The notes under the pieces were generated by a model. That model was not told where the DNA came from. It searched no databases and saw only the letters and a list, made by a program, of their open reading frames with translations. From the NCBI GenBank assembly GCA_028706745.1, contig JAQTVM010000003.1:1-64000 (forward strand): DNA of 64,000 bases, read 5' to 3'. Shown here piece by piece: positions 1-7,523 of the stretch. The translations under genes were made by a program, and so were the position numbers. The number at the start of each line of letters is the position of its first letter. The first letter of the stretch is position 1. This DNA is from Candidatus Nanoarchaeia archaeon (GTDB lineage: Archaea > Nanobdellota > Nanobdellia > SCGC-AAA011-G17 > GW2011-AR17).

Positions 1-55
1 AAAACCCTTTTGTTTTTAGCTTAAAAAATTCGCGTCTTACATCTTCTTTTTTCAT
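1..55 (-). CDS. 5' end of a CDS truncated by the window edge (MKKEDVRREFFKLKTKGF...), possible small HTH protein
   Basis: ATG on minus strand at 55, open to the window edge; the N-terminus resembles small archaeal HTH proteins (memory only). Confidence 0.4.
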   Translation of the reverse strand, partial: MKKEDVRREFFKLKTKGF

Positions 56-59
56 AAAT

Positions 60-144
60 ACCACCAAAATTCAGCGGAAACCGCTGAATTTAAAGGGTGG
101 TGACATATGTCACTTGACTATACACTTTCTGCTTTCGCAGAAAG
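60..144. promoter_or_regulatory. Cluster of three palindromes/inverted repeats in a divergent intergenic region
   Basis: AAATTCAGCGG-aaa-CCGCTGAATTT (67-91), GTGACATATGTCAC (100-113), CTTTCTGC-tttc-GCAGAAAG (125-144). Confidence 0.6.
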
Positions 145-185
145 CTTTAAATATACTCATATGCTTCTTTCCTTGAATATTACCG

Positions 186-1601
186 GTGATATGTTTGAAC
201 TTTGACAAAATACTCTCAAATCTGCCTGAAGTCAAGGGACCTCTGCAGAAGCATCTTCCCTTTAAGGAAAAATTAAAGTGGACCGGAATTATATTAGTAT
301 TATTTTTCCTGCTGGGTCTGGTTCCGTTATACGGGCTTGGTGTAAATGCCCTGCAGCAGTTTGAGCAATTATCGATTATTCTCGGGGCGAGCTTTGGCTC
401 ATTGGCAACCTTGGGTATCGGACCATTGGTTACTGCTTCAATCGTTCTTCAGCTGTTGAACGGTTCAGGCATAATGAAGTTTGACCTGACAACGGCTGAG
501 GGAAAAAAGAGATTCCAGGGGCTGCAAAAATTATTGGGAATATTTTTCATATTCTTTGAAGGAGCTATCTATGTATTTTTGGGAGGATTGCTGCCAAACC
601 AGACTCTTGCGCCTGCAGCATACAGGATGATGGAGCTTTTGCTTGTCGGACAGATTGCATTGGGCGGATTAATGATAATGTTCATGGATGACGTGACGTC
701 AAAGTGGGGATTCGGTTCAGGCATCAGCCTTTTTATCGCGGCAGGAGTTTCGCAGGAAATAATAATCAAGGCATTAAGCCCGCTGACAACATCGGGAATA
801 TTTGCTTTTGGCAGCTCGCAGCCGCCGATAGGAAAGCTGTGGGTATTTTTCATTTCATTGATGGGAAGAAATCCGGCAGGCGCTGCTTTGGCTCTTGCTG
901 CAATACTTGCGACAGCAGTTGTTTTCGCTTTGTCTGTTTATGGGCAGTCAATGAAGGTTGAGATTCCGCTCTCTTTCGGAAGAATCAGGGGGCACGGAAT
1001 AAGATGGCCTCTTCATTTTATTTACACTTCAAACATTCCTGTTATATTGGTTGCCGCGCTGATGGCTAATGTCCAGTTGTGGGCAAGACTGCTGCAGAAC
1101 TGGGGGCATCCGATATTAGGGACATTTACAGGGAACAGTCCTGCAACAGGGCTGGTTGCGTGGATTAACCCGCCTAATCTTGTTGAAGGCATAATTACAG
1201 GCAGCTTTGCCGGCATTGACATTGCGCACGCGCTTGTCTATATGCTTTTCATGATTGTCGGCGCAATAATATTTTCAATATTCTGGGTGCAGACAGCGGG
1301 AATGGACGCGCACAGCCAGGCAAAACAGATACTTGCTTCCGGATTGCAGATACCCGGATTCAGGAGAGATGAAAGAATACTTGTGCATATCCTTAACAGG
1401 TACATATGGCCTTTGACAATAATGGGCGCTGCTCTTGTCGGTTTGCTTGCGTCAACAGCAGATTTATTGGGAGCATTGTCAAGGGGCACAGGCATTCTGC
1501 TTGCTGTAATGATTATATACAGGATGTATGAGGACATTGCAAAACAGCACATGATGGACATGCATCCTGCTTTGAGAAAGATGATGGGCGGAAGCGATTA
1601 G
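186..1601 (+). CDS. secY: Preprotein translocase subunit SecY
   Basis: Multi-TM protein with SecY-type sequence (LGIGPLVTASIVLQLL; GSGISLFIAAGVSQ). Confidence 0.95.
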   Translation: MICLNFDKILSNLPEVKGPLQKHLPFKEKLKWTGIILVLFFLLGLVPLYGLGVNALQQFEQLSIILGASFGSLATLGIGPLVTASIVLQLLNGSGIMKFDLTTAEGKKRFQGLQKLLGIFFIFFEGAIYVFLGGLLPNQTLAPAAYRMMELLLVGQIALGGLMIMFMDDVTSKWGFGSGISLFIAAGVSQEIIIKALSPLTTSGIFAFGSSQPPIGKLWVFFISLMGRNPAGAALALAAILATAVVFALSVYGQSMKVEIPLSFGRIRGHGIRWPLHFIYTSNIPVILVAALMANVQLWARLLQNWGHPILGTFTGNSPATGLVAWINPPNLVEGIITGSFAGIDIAHALVYMLFMIVGAIIFSIFWVQTAGMDAHSQAKQILASGLQIPGFRRDERILVHILNRYIWPLTIMGAALVGLLASTADLLGALSRGTGILLAVMIIYRMYEDIAKQHMMDMHPALRKMMGGSD

Positions 1602-1632
1602 CGGGCAGTTAGTAGTTTGCAGTTAGCAGGGA
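1598..1632 (+). repeat. Period-7 degenerate intergenic repeat (locus 1)
   Basis: TTAGCGG GCAGTTA GTAGTTT GCAGTTA GCAGGGA. Confidence 0.75.
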
Positions 1633-1654
1633 TATAAAAAAGAGGGTGAGTATT

Positions 1655-2080
1655 ATGGATAAATTTGACGGTGTTGTTGCAATTGTTTTCAGAAGAGGAA
1701 GGCCAGACAAGTTTGCGCTTGTGCAGAACAAGAAGACAGGAAGTGTTTCTTTTCCTTCAGGCGCAATTACAGAAGGAAATTCTATGGATGACACAGTGGC
1801 ATCACTTGTAAGGGCGCAGACAGGGCTTAAGGCAGATGAGTTTGAGGCAAAGCAGATACCGGTGGGCTATGAATATATTCTTTGCACAAATACAAAGGCT
1901 GAAAGGGCAAAGCAGGCTGTTTATCTTGTGGAAACTTTAACAACCATAAGCGTGCCTGAAGACTCTTCATTCAAGATAAAGGAATGGGTGACTGCTGATG
2001 AGATTATACAAATGCTCAAGGTTCGCGAGCCGAGGCAGTTCTTTGAAAAGGCGATTAAATTCATTGATTCAAAGCCATAA
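1655..2080 (+). CDS. NUDIX-like protein with degenerate Nudix box
   Basis: VVAIVFRRG...KFALVQNKKTGSVSFPSGAITEG...; SD-like GAGGGTGAG before ATG 1655. Confidence 0.65.
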   Translation: MDKFDGVVAIVFRRGRPDKFALVQNKKTGSVSFPSGAITEGNSMDDTVASLVRAQTGLKADEFEAKQIPVGYEYILCTNTKAERAKQAVYLVETLTTISVPEDSSFKIKEWVTADEIIQMLKVREPRQFFEKAIKFIDSKP

Positions 2081-2112
2081 GATATTTAAACCATTGAGCA
2101 ATCTATAATCCT

Positions 2113-2565
2113 ATGTTTGAGGGATTTTACGGGATTTTGGACACAATAACAGGACCACTGTATAATAACCTGCCTGAGCCGTTTCCGCTTCTCATAATCA
2201 GCGTCGTATTGACTTTGGCTACAACCCTTATCTACAAGTATGCGACTGACCAGGAAGTGATGAAGACTCTCAAGGAAGACATGAAGGCGATGCAGGCTGA
2301 GATGAAGACATTGAAAGACAAGCCTGAGAAGCTGATGGCTTTGCAGAAGGATGCAATGCAGAAAAACATGAAGTACATGATGAAGAGCTTCAAGCCGATG
2401 CTTATAACATTCCTGCCAATCGTGTTTATCTTCGGCTGGATGAGGGGGCATTATGATGCGCTTGGAAATCCGGACATATTCTTCGGGCTTTCGTGGCTTT
2501 GGACTTACATTATATTCTCTCTTATATTGAGCATAGGGCTAAGGAAGTTCTTGAAGGTTCATTAG
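2113..2565 (+). CDS. DUF106/EMC3-TMCO1-like (YidC/Oxa1 superfamily) membrane protein
   Basis: TM - coiled-coil (KEDMKAMQAEMKTLKDKPEKLMALQKDAMQKNMKYMMKSFKPMLITFLPI) - TM; located near secY and L34e as in other archaea. Confidence 0.8.
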   Translation: MFEGFYGILDTITGPLYNNLPEPFPLLIISVVLTLATTLIYKYATDQEVMKTLKEDMKAMQAEMKTLKDKPEKLMALQKDAMQKNMKYMMKSFKPMLITFLPIVFIFGWMRGHYDALGNPDIFFGLSWLWTYIIFSLILSIGLRKFLKVH

Positions 2566-2602
2566 TTGGTAGTTTGCAGTAAGTAAGCTGTAGCCGGCTA
2601 AG
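2562..2602 (+). repeat. Period-7 degenerate intergenic repeat (locus 2)
   Basis: TTAGTTG GTAGTTT GCAGTAA GTAAGCT GTAGCCG. Confidence 0.75.
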
Positions 2603-2650
2603 AACCAATCACCAAAAAAGGCGGCTTGCGGGGAAATTTCTAAAGAATTC

Positions 2651-2779
2651 TTATAACATCTGCATAATTCTATTGAAGTGGTAGTCAAAGCGCTTGTTGC
2701 TCTCTGCTAATTTTCTATCCAACTTCCTGATTTCTTTTTCATATTTGCTGATTATCTGCTCTACTTCTTTCTTAGTCAT
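2651..2779 (-). CDS. Small coiled-coil protein, 42 aa (MTKKEVEQIISKYEKEIRKLDRKLAESNKRFDYHFNRIMQML)
   Basis: ATG overlaps the stop of the upstream 135-aa gene (ATGACTAA); counterpart of 7272-7436. Confidence 0.55.
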   Translation of the reverse strand: MTKKEVEQIISKYEKEIRKLDRKLAESNKRFDYHFNRIMQML

Positions 2780-3179
2780 TTTCTTTCACCTTCTTATTTA
2801 GGCTTTTGCCCTTTTTTAACTTTTCTGTTTCCTTTCGCTTAATCTCATAGACAGCATTTTTTACTAAAGGCATATAAGCCGCTGCAGTTTCCAACACCAT
2901 TTTCCTTTCGTTTTTAAGCTTGGACAATTCCTTCTCAAGATATTTGTTTCTTGATTCAAGAGTCACTTTCTCAATGCCGAACGTGAGGAAAGCAAAAATT
3001 ACAAACAGGGAAATGATGAACATTATCTGAAAAGGGTAAATCGCAGCAAATATCACAAGCAATGCCTGCTCAAATGCGTACAGCAAAAGGAAGAGGCAGT
3101 TCATCGTGCCTGTGTGCATTGTGATGAATTCCTGCAGCGATGAGATTTGCCAATCAAAAGCGTGGTTGTTTGCTTGCAT
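2772..3179 (-). CDS. Two-TM plus coiled-coil protein, paralogue of 6850-7266
   Basis: NCLFLLLYAFEQALLVIF...FLTFGIEKVTLESRNKYLEKELSKL aligns with ELLFLFLYTAEQLILVWL...LFTFGLHKLIMESRIKMLEQEIANL. Confidence 0.6.
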   Translation of the reverse strand: MQANNHAFDWQISSLQEFITMHTGTMNCLFLLLYAFEQALLVIFAAIYPFQIMFIISLFVIFAFLTFGIEKVTLESRNKYLEKELSKLKNERKMVLETAAAYMPLVKNAVYEIKRKETEKLKKGKSLNKKVKEND

Positions 3180-3375
3180 GGAATATATGCTAAGAAATCC
3201 GTTTATAAATCAAATCCCAAGATATTATAGATATTCTAGATATGAATGCAAAAGCAACAAAAAACAAAGAATTCACGGCGGCAGCCCTGCCTTTTTTGCG
3301 ACGTCAAAAGCCATAGAAACCTTTATAAATGAAAGCCCTCTTCTTCCATACAAGCAATTCACGAGGTAAAACAAA

Positions 3376-3645
3376 ATGCCGGCACCAAGCAGAAGATCAA
3401 GAACATTCCGAAGGGTATTTGTAAAGACTCCGGGCGGAAGCACTGTAATGCATTACAGGAAGAGAAAGCCCTCAAAGGCGCACTGCGCAGATTGCGGAGC
3501 GCTATTGCACGGAGTGCCGAGGGAAAGGCCTTACAAGATGCAGAACATGTGCAAGACAGAGAAAAGGCCTGAAAGGAAGTTTGGCGGCATGTTGTGCTCC
3601 AAGTGCACAAGAATCAGGCTTAAAGGGCATGCTCGTTCTATGTAA
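3376..3645 (+). CDS. rpl34e: 50S ribosomal protein L34e
   Basis: RTFRRVFVKTPGGSTVMHYRKRKPSKAHCADCGALLHGVPRERPYKM; CxxC pairs. Confidence 0.95.
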   Translation: MPAPSRRSRTFRRVFVKTPGGSTVMHYRKRKPSKAHCADCGALLHGVPRERPYKMQNMCKTEKRPERKFGGMLCSKCTRIRLKGHARSM

Positions 3646-3723
3646 GACAGTATGCTTCTTTATTGAACAGAAAGATGCGTTTCCGGCGACGGGGCGCGGA
3701 CGAACAATAGGGAGGATGGAAAA

Positions 3724-4074
3724 ATGATGGATATAGGCAGAGTCTGCATTAAGATTGCAGGCAGGGACGCGGGCGAAACAGCAGTTGTTATTGAGAAGAT
3801 TGATGACAATTTTGTTCTTGTAAACGGCAACGTGAGAAGGAAGAGGTGCAACATAAAACACCTTGAGCCGACTGAGAAGTTTGTAGCAATACAGGCAGGA
3901 GCTTCAACAGAAGAGCTTCATAAAGCAATGAAGGAAGCAGGGCTTGAAGTCAAGGAAAAGCCGAAGTTTGACAAGGAAGCAAAGGCTCCGAAATCGGCAA
4001 AGCCTGCTAAAGCAGCTGCAATAAAAGAAGTAAAACCTGCAAAAGAAGCAAAGCCCGCTAAAAAGGTGAAATAA
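3724..4074 (+). CDS. rpl14e: 50S ribosomal protein L14e with Lys/Ala/Pro-rich C-terminal extension
   Basis: DIGRVCIKIAGRDAGETAVVIEKIDDNFVLVNGNVRRKRCNIKHLEPTEK core; tail KAPKSAKPAKAAAIKEVKPAKEAKPAKKVK. Confidence 0.88.
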   Translation: MMDIGRVCIKIAGRDAGETAVVIEKIDDNFVLVNGNVRRKRCNIKHLEPTEKFVAIQAGASTEELHKAMKEAGLEVKEKPKFDKEAKAPKSAKPAKAAAIKEVKPAKEAKPAKKVK

Positions 4075-4479
4075 ATGGATACTGAACAGCAGCAGAAGTA
4101 TGCAGAATACCAGATGCTGAACAACCAATTAAGGCAGCTGGCGCAGGAAATACAGAATATTGATCATCAGGCAAAAGAGCTTGAGATGCTTATTGAAGGC
4201 GTTGAAGAAGTAGGAAAGTCTGCAAAAGGCACTGAGGTTCTTGCTTCAATCGGCGGCGGCTTGTATGTGAAGACAAAGCTTGAGAATAATAATGAGTTTC
4301 TGATTAATTCAGGCGCAAGAGTCATTTCAACAAAGACAAAGGAAGAGGCAAAAACACTTTTGGAAGAACAGCTTGCAGAGCTTAAGAAGGTAATTGCCAA
4401 CATGCAGGCAGAGCTTCAAAACGGAATCCAGAGGATTGTTATGCTGGAGTCGGATTTGAGAAAGAAAGCGAAGAAGTAG
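4075..4479 (+). CDS. pfdA: Prefoldin alpha subunit
   Basis: Coiled coil - beta hairpin (EVLASIGGGLYVKTKLENNNEFLINSGARVIS) - coiled coil. Confidence 0.85.
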   Translation: MDTEQQQKYAEYQMLNNQLRQLAQEIQNIDHQAKELEMLIEGVEEVGKSAKGTEVLASIGGGLYVKTKLENNNEFLINSGARVISTKTKEEAKTLLEEQLAELKKVIANMQAELQNGIQRIVMLESDLRKKAKK

Positions 4480-4524
4480 CTGGTAGTAAGTAGTTGGCAG
4501 TATGCAGGTGGCAGGAAGGAGGTA
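4476..4524 (+). repeat. Period-7 degenerate intergenic repeat (locus 3)
   Basis: GTAGCTG GTAGTAA GTAGTTG GCAGTAT GCAGGTG GCAGGAA GGAGGTA. Confidence 0.8.
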
Positions 4525-4527
4525 AAA

Positions 4528-4884
4528 ATGAGCAGTAAGGTTGGAGAAGTAAGGGAAAGATACAAGAGCGTAAAAGAGGCGAAAATAATAGGCAATCCTA
4601 AGTTTGAAGCATCTGAGATACAGGTTGCAGGAACTTGCAGGGGAGTGGTTTGCACCCAATCATTGAAGGACAACGCAATATACTCTTATGGGGGCATACT
4701 GCAGAGACCCAATGGCGAATTGCTTGAATTTTCAGAAATAGGCGAAAGGCTTGAAAGCATTATAGCAAAAGCAAGCTCTGAAACAGGAATCCTTGTCGTA
4801 ATGCAGGGCTTTTTTAACAACTCATATCTTGTTGTGAAAGGCTTGAGATTAGATGATATTAAATCAAAGAGATATGAAGAGTAA
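4528..4884 (+). CDS. Conserved hypothetical protein, 118 aa
   Basis: Good SD (ggaagGAGG); ordered between prefoldin and PPIase. Confidence 0.6.
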   Translation: MSSKVGEVRERYKSVKEAKIIGNPKFEASEIQVAGTCRGVVCTQSLKDNAIYSYGGILQRPNGELLEFSEIGERLESIIAKASSETGILVVMQGFFNNSYLVVKGLRLDDIKSKRYEE

Positions 4885-4897
4885 GGAGGCAGATAAA

Positions 4898-5452
4898 ATG
4901 AAAGTAATATATGCAATCTTGGTTTTGGCGCTTCTTGCACTTACAGGATGCGCTTCTAACGAAAATCAAATTACAGGGGAGGCTACAATGAACACAAAGG
5001 TAATGCTTGAGACAAGCATGGGAAACATCAAGATACAATTGTTTGACGACAAGGTTCCTGTAACTGCAGGCAACTTCCAAAAGCTCGTGAGTGACGGCTT
5101 TTACAACGGCGTAATATTCCACAGGGTAATACCTGACTTCATGATACAGGGCGGAGACCCGACAGGCACTGGAATGGGCGGACCGGGATACAAGATTAAA
5201 GATGAGTTTGACTCAAGCTTAAGGCACTCAAAGGCAGGCATTTTGTCAATGGCAAATGCAGGACCCAACACAGGCGGCTCGCAGTTCTTCATTACACTGG
5301 CAGCAACCCCTTGGCTTGACGGCAGGCACGCAGTCTTTGGAGAAGTTATTGAAGGAATGGATGTTGTTACAGCAATCGGAAAGACTCCTGTTGGAGCGCA
5401 GGACAGGCCAAGGACAGATGTAGTGATTAACAAGGCGTACGTGGTGAATTAG
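4898..5452 (+). CDS. ppiA: Cyclophilin-type peptidyl-prolyl isomerase with lipoprotein signal peptide
   Basis: SD AAGGAGG then ATG 4898; [18 protein letters not shown] lipobox; [55 protein letters not shown]. Confidence 0.9.
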   Translation: MKVIYAILVLALLALTGCASNENQITGEATMNTKVMLETSMGNIKIQLFDDKVPVTAGNFQKLVSDGFYNGVIFHRVIPDFMIQGGDPTGTGMGGPGYKIKDEFDSSLRHSKAGILSMANAGPNTGGSQFFITLAATPWLDGRHAVFGEVIEGMDVVTAIGKTPVGAQDRPRTDVVINKAYVVN

Positions 5453-5480
5453 TAGGCGCCTTTTTTACTTTTTTATTATT

Positions 5481-6146
5481 TTATTTGCTTTTCATCCCTA
5501 TTATTGCATTATCAATAAGCTTAGGGACGCTTGTATTCCAATTAAAATTATCTATGTCTTTATTGGAAAGTTTTAATTGTTTAGCAATTTCATAAGATTT
5601 GTTAAATATTTCTTTAAATATTTGAAATTCTTTATCAATATTTTGGCTGTAAGCATTATGTCCATAAAAGAAATCCATAGTATATTTTCTATCCATAGGT
5701 ATAACTAAGTGAGGTAACAAAAAATGTAGTGTTTTAGATACACCTACTATTTTTGTTTTAGATTTCATAACATTTAAGTTATAAAATAAAAGTTTTAGCT
5801 TATTTAAAACAGATTCTAATTCTGTTTGAGATAAAGATTCTAAGCGATAAGGATATAATTCATTAATAGTAGATTCATTATCCTGAATAGATTTCTTAAA
5901 TTCATTAAAAGGCGCCAATTTTGCTTTTCTCTGGTTCATATTCCATGCTTTTAGAGTGATATAGATTAATTCAAAAAATTCATTGTCTTGTAGCAGTTCA
6001 TTAATGTTTTTAGAACAGTTATGCATCTCTACAATCTTTTTGTATAAATAAAGGCTAGGGCTTATTTCTCTAAAAGTTCCATTACATTTTTTAATAAGAT
6101 TGAAAAATTCATCTCGGTTTTTTAACAAATGAGGGTTATCTTTCAT
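5481..6146 (-). CDS. Hypothetical protein, 221 aa, AT-rich gene
   Basis: Long ORF; conserved-looking core IVGVSKTLHFLLPHLVIPMDRKYTMDFFYGH. Confidence 0.6.
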   Translation of the reverse strand: MKDNPHLLKNRDEFFNLIKKCNGTFREISPSLYLYKKIVEMHNCSKNINELLQDNEFFELIYITLKAWNMNQRKAKLAPFNEFKKSIQDNESTINELYPYRLESLSQTELESVLNKLKLLFYNLNVMKSKTKIVGVSKTLHFLLPHLVIPMDRKYTMDFFYGHNAYSQNIDKEFQIFKEIFNKSYEIAKQLKLSNKDIDNFNWNTSVPKLIDNAIIGMKSK

Positions 6147-6355
6147 ATTTTATTCATCCTCTTTGACAAATAAGCGCAAAGAGCTGCAGCTCCCAGGAAT
6201 ATCCACGTCTGGAGCATTGAGCCGTGCGTCATCAGGTTTCTGAACCACAGTATAAGGAATAGAAGCCCTAAAAGAGCAAGTCCGATTGAAGCTGCCTTTC
6301 TCACTGGCGTTCGAGGGTCCGCTTCGCTTTGCTCGCAGACCTTTTTCTTGTTCAT
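6143..6355 (-). CDS. Small membrane protein, 70 aa
   Basis: Two hydrophobic segments; overlaps its neighbours by 4 nt on both sides. Confidence 0.5.
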   Translation of the reverse strand: MNKKKVCEQSEADPRTPVRKAASIGLALLGLLFLILWFRNLMTHGSMLQTWIFLGAAALCAYLSKRMNKI

Positions 6356-6684
6356 CTTGCCCTCACTGCTATCTTCTCTGCAACAAGCTGCCTTGTCTTT
6401 GCTTTCGTGGCTGCCCAGTAAAACTCCTTAAACCTAGCCACAACTGGATTCTTGTTGTTAAGCCTATAAAGCTTTGCCTTGCCGACTTCGCGTGTCATTG
6501 CAACTATTTTGCTGCTTTCAAGCGTCGGCCAGAACATTTTCAGCGTTGAATACCCGATTCCAGCCTCTTTTGCAATATCTGTCATGCTGTAGTCAAACTC
6601 CTCGTGTATTACAAGAAAATCCATTACCCTGAGCAAAGGGCTATCCCCAAAAATCCTGAGGAATGTTGTTAGTCTTTCTGCCAT
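6352..6684 (-). CDS. Winged-helix transcriptional regulator-like protein
   Basis: DSPLLRVMDFLVIHEEFDYSMTDIAKEAGIGYSTLKMFWPTLESSKIVAMTREVGKAKLYRLN. Confidence 0.75.
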   Translation of the reverse strand: MAERLTTFLRIFGDSPLLRVMDFLVIHEEFDYSMTDIAKEAGIGYSTLKMFWPTLESSKIVAMTREVGKAKLYRLNNKNPVVARFKEFYWAATKAKTRQLVAEKIAVRAR

Positions 6685-6763
6685 GGATAAAGCTAATGAA
6701 GGCAGATATATAAATCTTTCTATTTATGGCTTATGTAGGCTATTAATAAACATTAAAACAGCC

Positions 6764-6795
6764 TTTTTCCGTCTATGCCGGAAATCCTGCGGAAA
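6764..6795 (+). repeat. 29-nt dispersed upstream motif (copy A)
   Basis: TTTTTCCGTCTATGCCGGAAATCCTGCGG. Confidence 0.6.
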
Positions 6796-6849
6796 ATCGT
6801 GAGAAAGGCTTATTAAGAGAAGATAAGTAAATATTGCAGGTAAAAAAAG

Positions 6850-7266
6850 ATGATGAGCAGGCTACTGAGCGGAATTGAAGCTGGTTGGAACAAGATAAGG
6901 CTTTTTGCATTCAACAACAGGACAATATTTGAGCTGCTGTTCCTGTTTCTTTATACGGCAGAACAGCTTATACTTGTATGGCTTGTGTCAAGGTGGAATT
7001 TGCAGGGGCAGGAGCTGCTTAACTGGGTCAGCTATTTTGCCTTAATAGTACTTTTTACTTTTGGCTTGCACAAGCTGATTATGGAATCAAGAATAAAGAT
7101 GCTTGAGCAGGAAATAGCAAACCTGGGGATGCAATATTGGCTTGCCGAGCATAAATCCAAGGAATTATCAGAAGAATATGTGAATTTAAAAAAGGCTTAT
7201 AACAACATTAATAAAAGGATGGGAAGATATTTAAACTTAAACGGCATACATAAACAGAAGACGTGA
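6850..7266 (+). CDS. Two-TM plus coiled-coil protein, paralogue of 2772-3179
   Basis: See 2772-3179. Confidence 0.6.
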   Translation: MMSRLLSGIEAGWNKIRLFAFNNRTIFELLFLFLYTAEQLILVWLVSRWNLQGQELLNWVSYFALIVLFTFGLHKLIMESRIKMLEQEIANLGMQYWLAEHKSKELSEEYVNLKKAYNNINKRMGRYLNLNGIHKQKT

Positions 7267-7271
7267 TAAAA

Positions 7272-7436
7272 ATGAAAATATCCAATGAACAAATAGAGGA
7301 TTTCCGCAATGAAAAGAAGCGATTCGAAAGTGCCCTGCGGCAGAGCGACCGCAAGGTGCGAAATGCAATGAAGGCAATAGAAGAGTCCAGCAAGGAATTT
7401 GAGAGAACCATGCTCAGAATCAGGAAAGCGCTTTAA
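7272..7436 (+). CDS. Small coiled-coil protein, 54 aa (MKISNEQIEDFRNEKKRFESALRQSDRKVRNAMKAIEESSKEFERTMLRIRKAL)
   Basis: Starts 5 nt after the upstream stop; read directly from sequence (absent from the ORF track). Confidence 0.5.
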   Translation: MKISNEQIEDFRNEKKRFESALRQSDRKVRNAMKAIEESSKEFERTMLRIRKAL

Positions 7437-7523
7437 AACAAGGCATTCCAGCCGCCTTTTTCTTCTCCATATAAATAACACAGACAGCAAACATTATAAG
7501 CATTACTATTCTAACTCTTATCT

